Shown piece after piece: positions 5,942 through 6,009 of a stretch of DNA of 6,009 bases (its first letter is position 1; the number at the start of each line of letters is the position of its first letter). The stretch is from contig CAZVYJ010000091.1 in assembly GCA_964631565.1 (NCBI GenBank), forward strand, positions 1 to 6,009, in the 5' to 3' direction. The notes beneath the pieces are model-generated. The model ran no database searches, was not told where the DNA came from, and worked only from the letters and a program-made list of their open reading frames with translations. Position numbers and translations under genes: made by a program. This DNA is from CAZVYJ01 sp964631565 (GTDB lineage: Bacteria > Planctomycetota > Phycisphaerae > SM23-33).

Positions 5942-5951
5942 CCACGAATCA

Positions 5952-6006
5952 TTAACGAGCCGCGAACGTAAGGACTTTATGCGCTTTGCCCATCTTACCC
6001 ATTGCG
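5952..6006. repeat. 55-bp inverted repeat, right copy
   Basis: This is the reverse complement of positions 1-55, with two mismatches (53 of 55 identical). It starts 10 bp after the tatD stop codon. Only three bases follow it before the window ends, so the repeat may be longer than seen. Relative to the adjacent gene it has the same orientation as the left copy, which suggests a family that settles just downstream of genes. Confidence 0.9.
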
Positions 6007-6009
6007 CCA

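Overview
The window reads as chromosomal DNA from a GC-rich bacterium, most likely a member of the Planctomycetota and perhaps of the Phycisphaerae. That placement is inference. It rests on the two minus-strand envelope proteins, which have features I associate with planctomycete families, and on the rpsP-trmD-rplS-yraN-tatD order without rimM. No rRNA or other taxonomic marker is present. Four of the seven genes appear to start with GTG or TTG.

Layout. Positions 1-55 hold one copy of a 55-bp repeat, and its inverted copy lies at 5952-6006. Positions 76-873 (minus) encode a multi-spanning membrane protein with what looks like a decayed HExxH zinc-protease motif. Positions 993-2924 (minus) encode a 643-residue exported protein with a transglutaminase-like segment that lacks its catalytic residues and a helical, TPR-like C-terminal half. 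A 297-bp divergent intergenic region (2925-3221) follows; it carries a candidate promoter, a strong leader hairpin and two T-tracts. The plus-strand cluster is then rpsP (3222-3476), trmD (3533-4243), rplS (4260-4655), yraN (4659-5036) and tatD (5165-5941). A 71-bp pair of inverted REP-like hairpins (5045-5115) separates yraN from tatD.

How the genes work together. rpsP, trmD and rplS form the classical translation operon: ribosomal proteins bS16 and bL19 and the tRNA m1G37 methyltransferase. rimM, which sits between rpsP and trmD in Escherichia coli, is absent; a 56-nt gap with a bulged hairpin takes its place. yraN and tatD add two nuclease-like proteins and may be co-transcribed. The two minus-strand genes point the other way and may form a small envelope unit of two apparent pseudoenzymes.

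I found no CRISPR array, transposase, phage gene, tRNA or rRNA. The most interesting signals are the two non-coding repeats (the hairpin pair, whose stems covary between units, and the terminal inverted repeat), the paired decayed enzyme folds, and the non-coding structure around rpsP.
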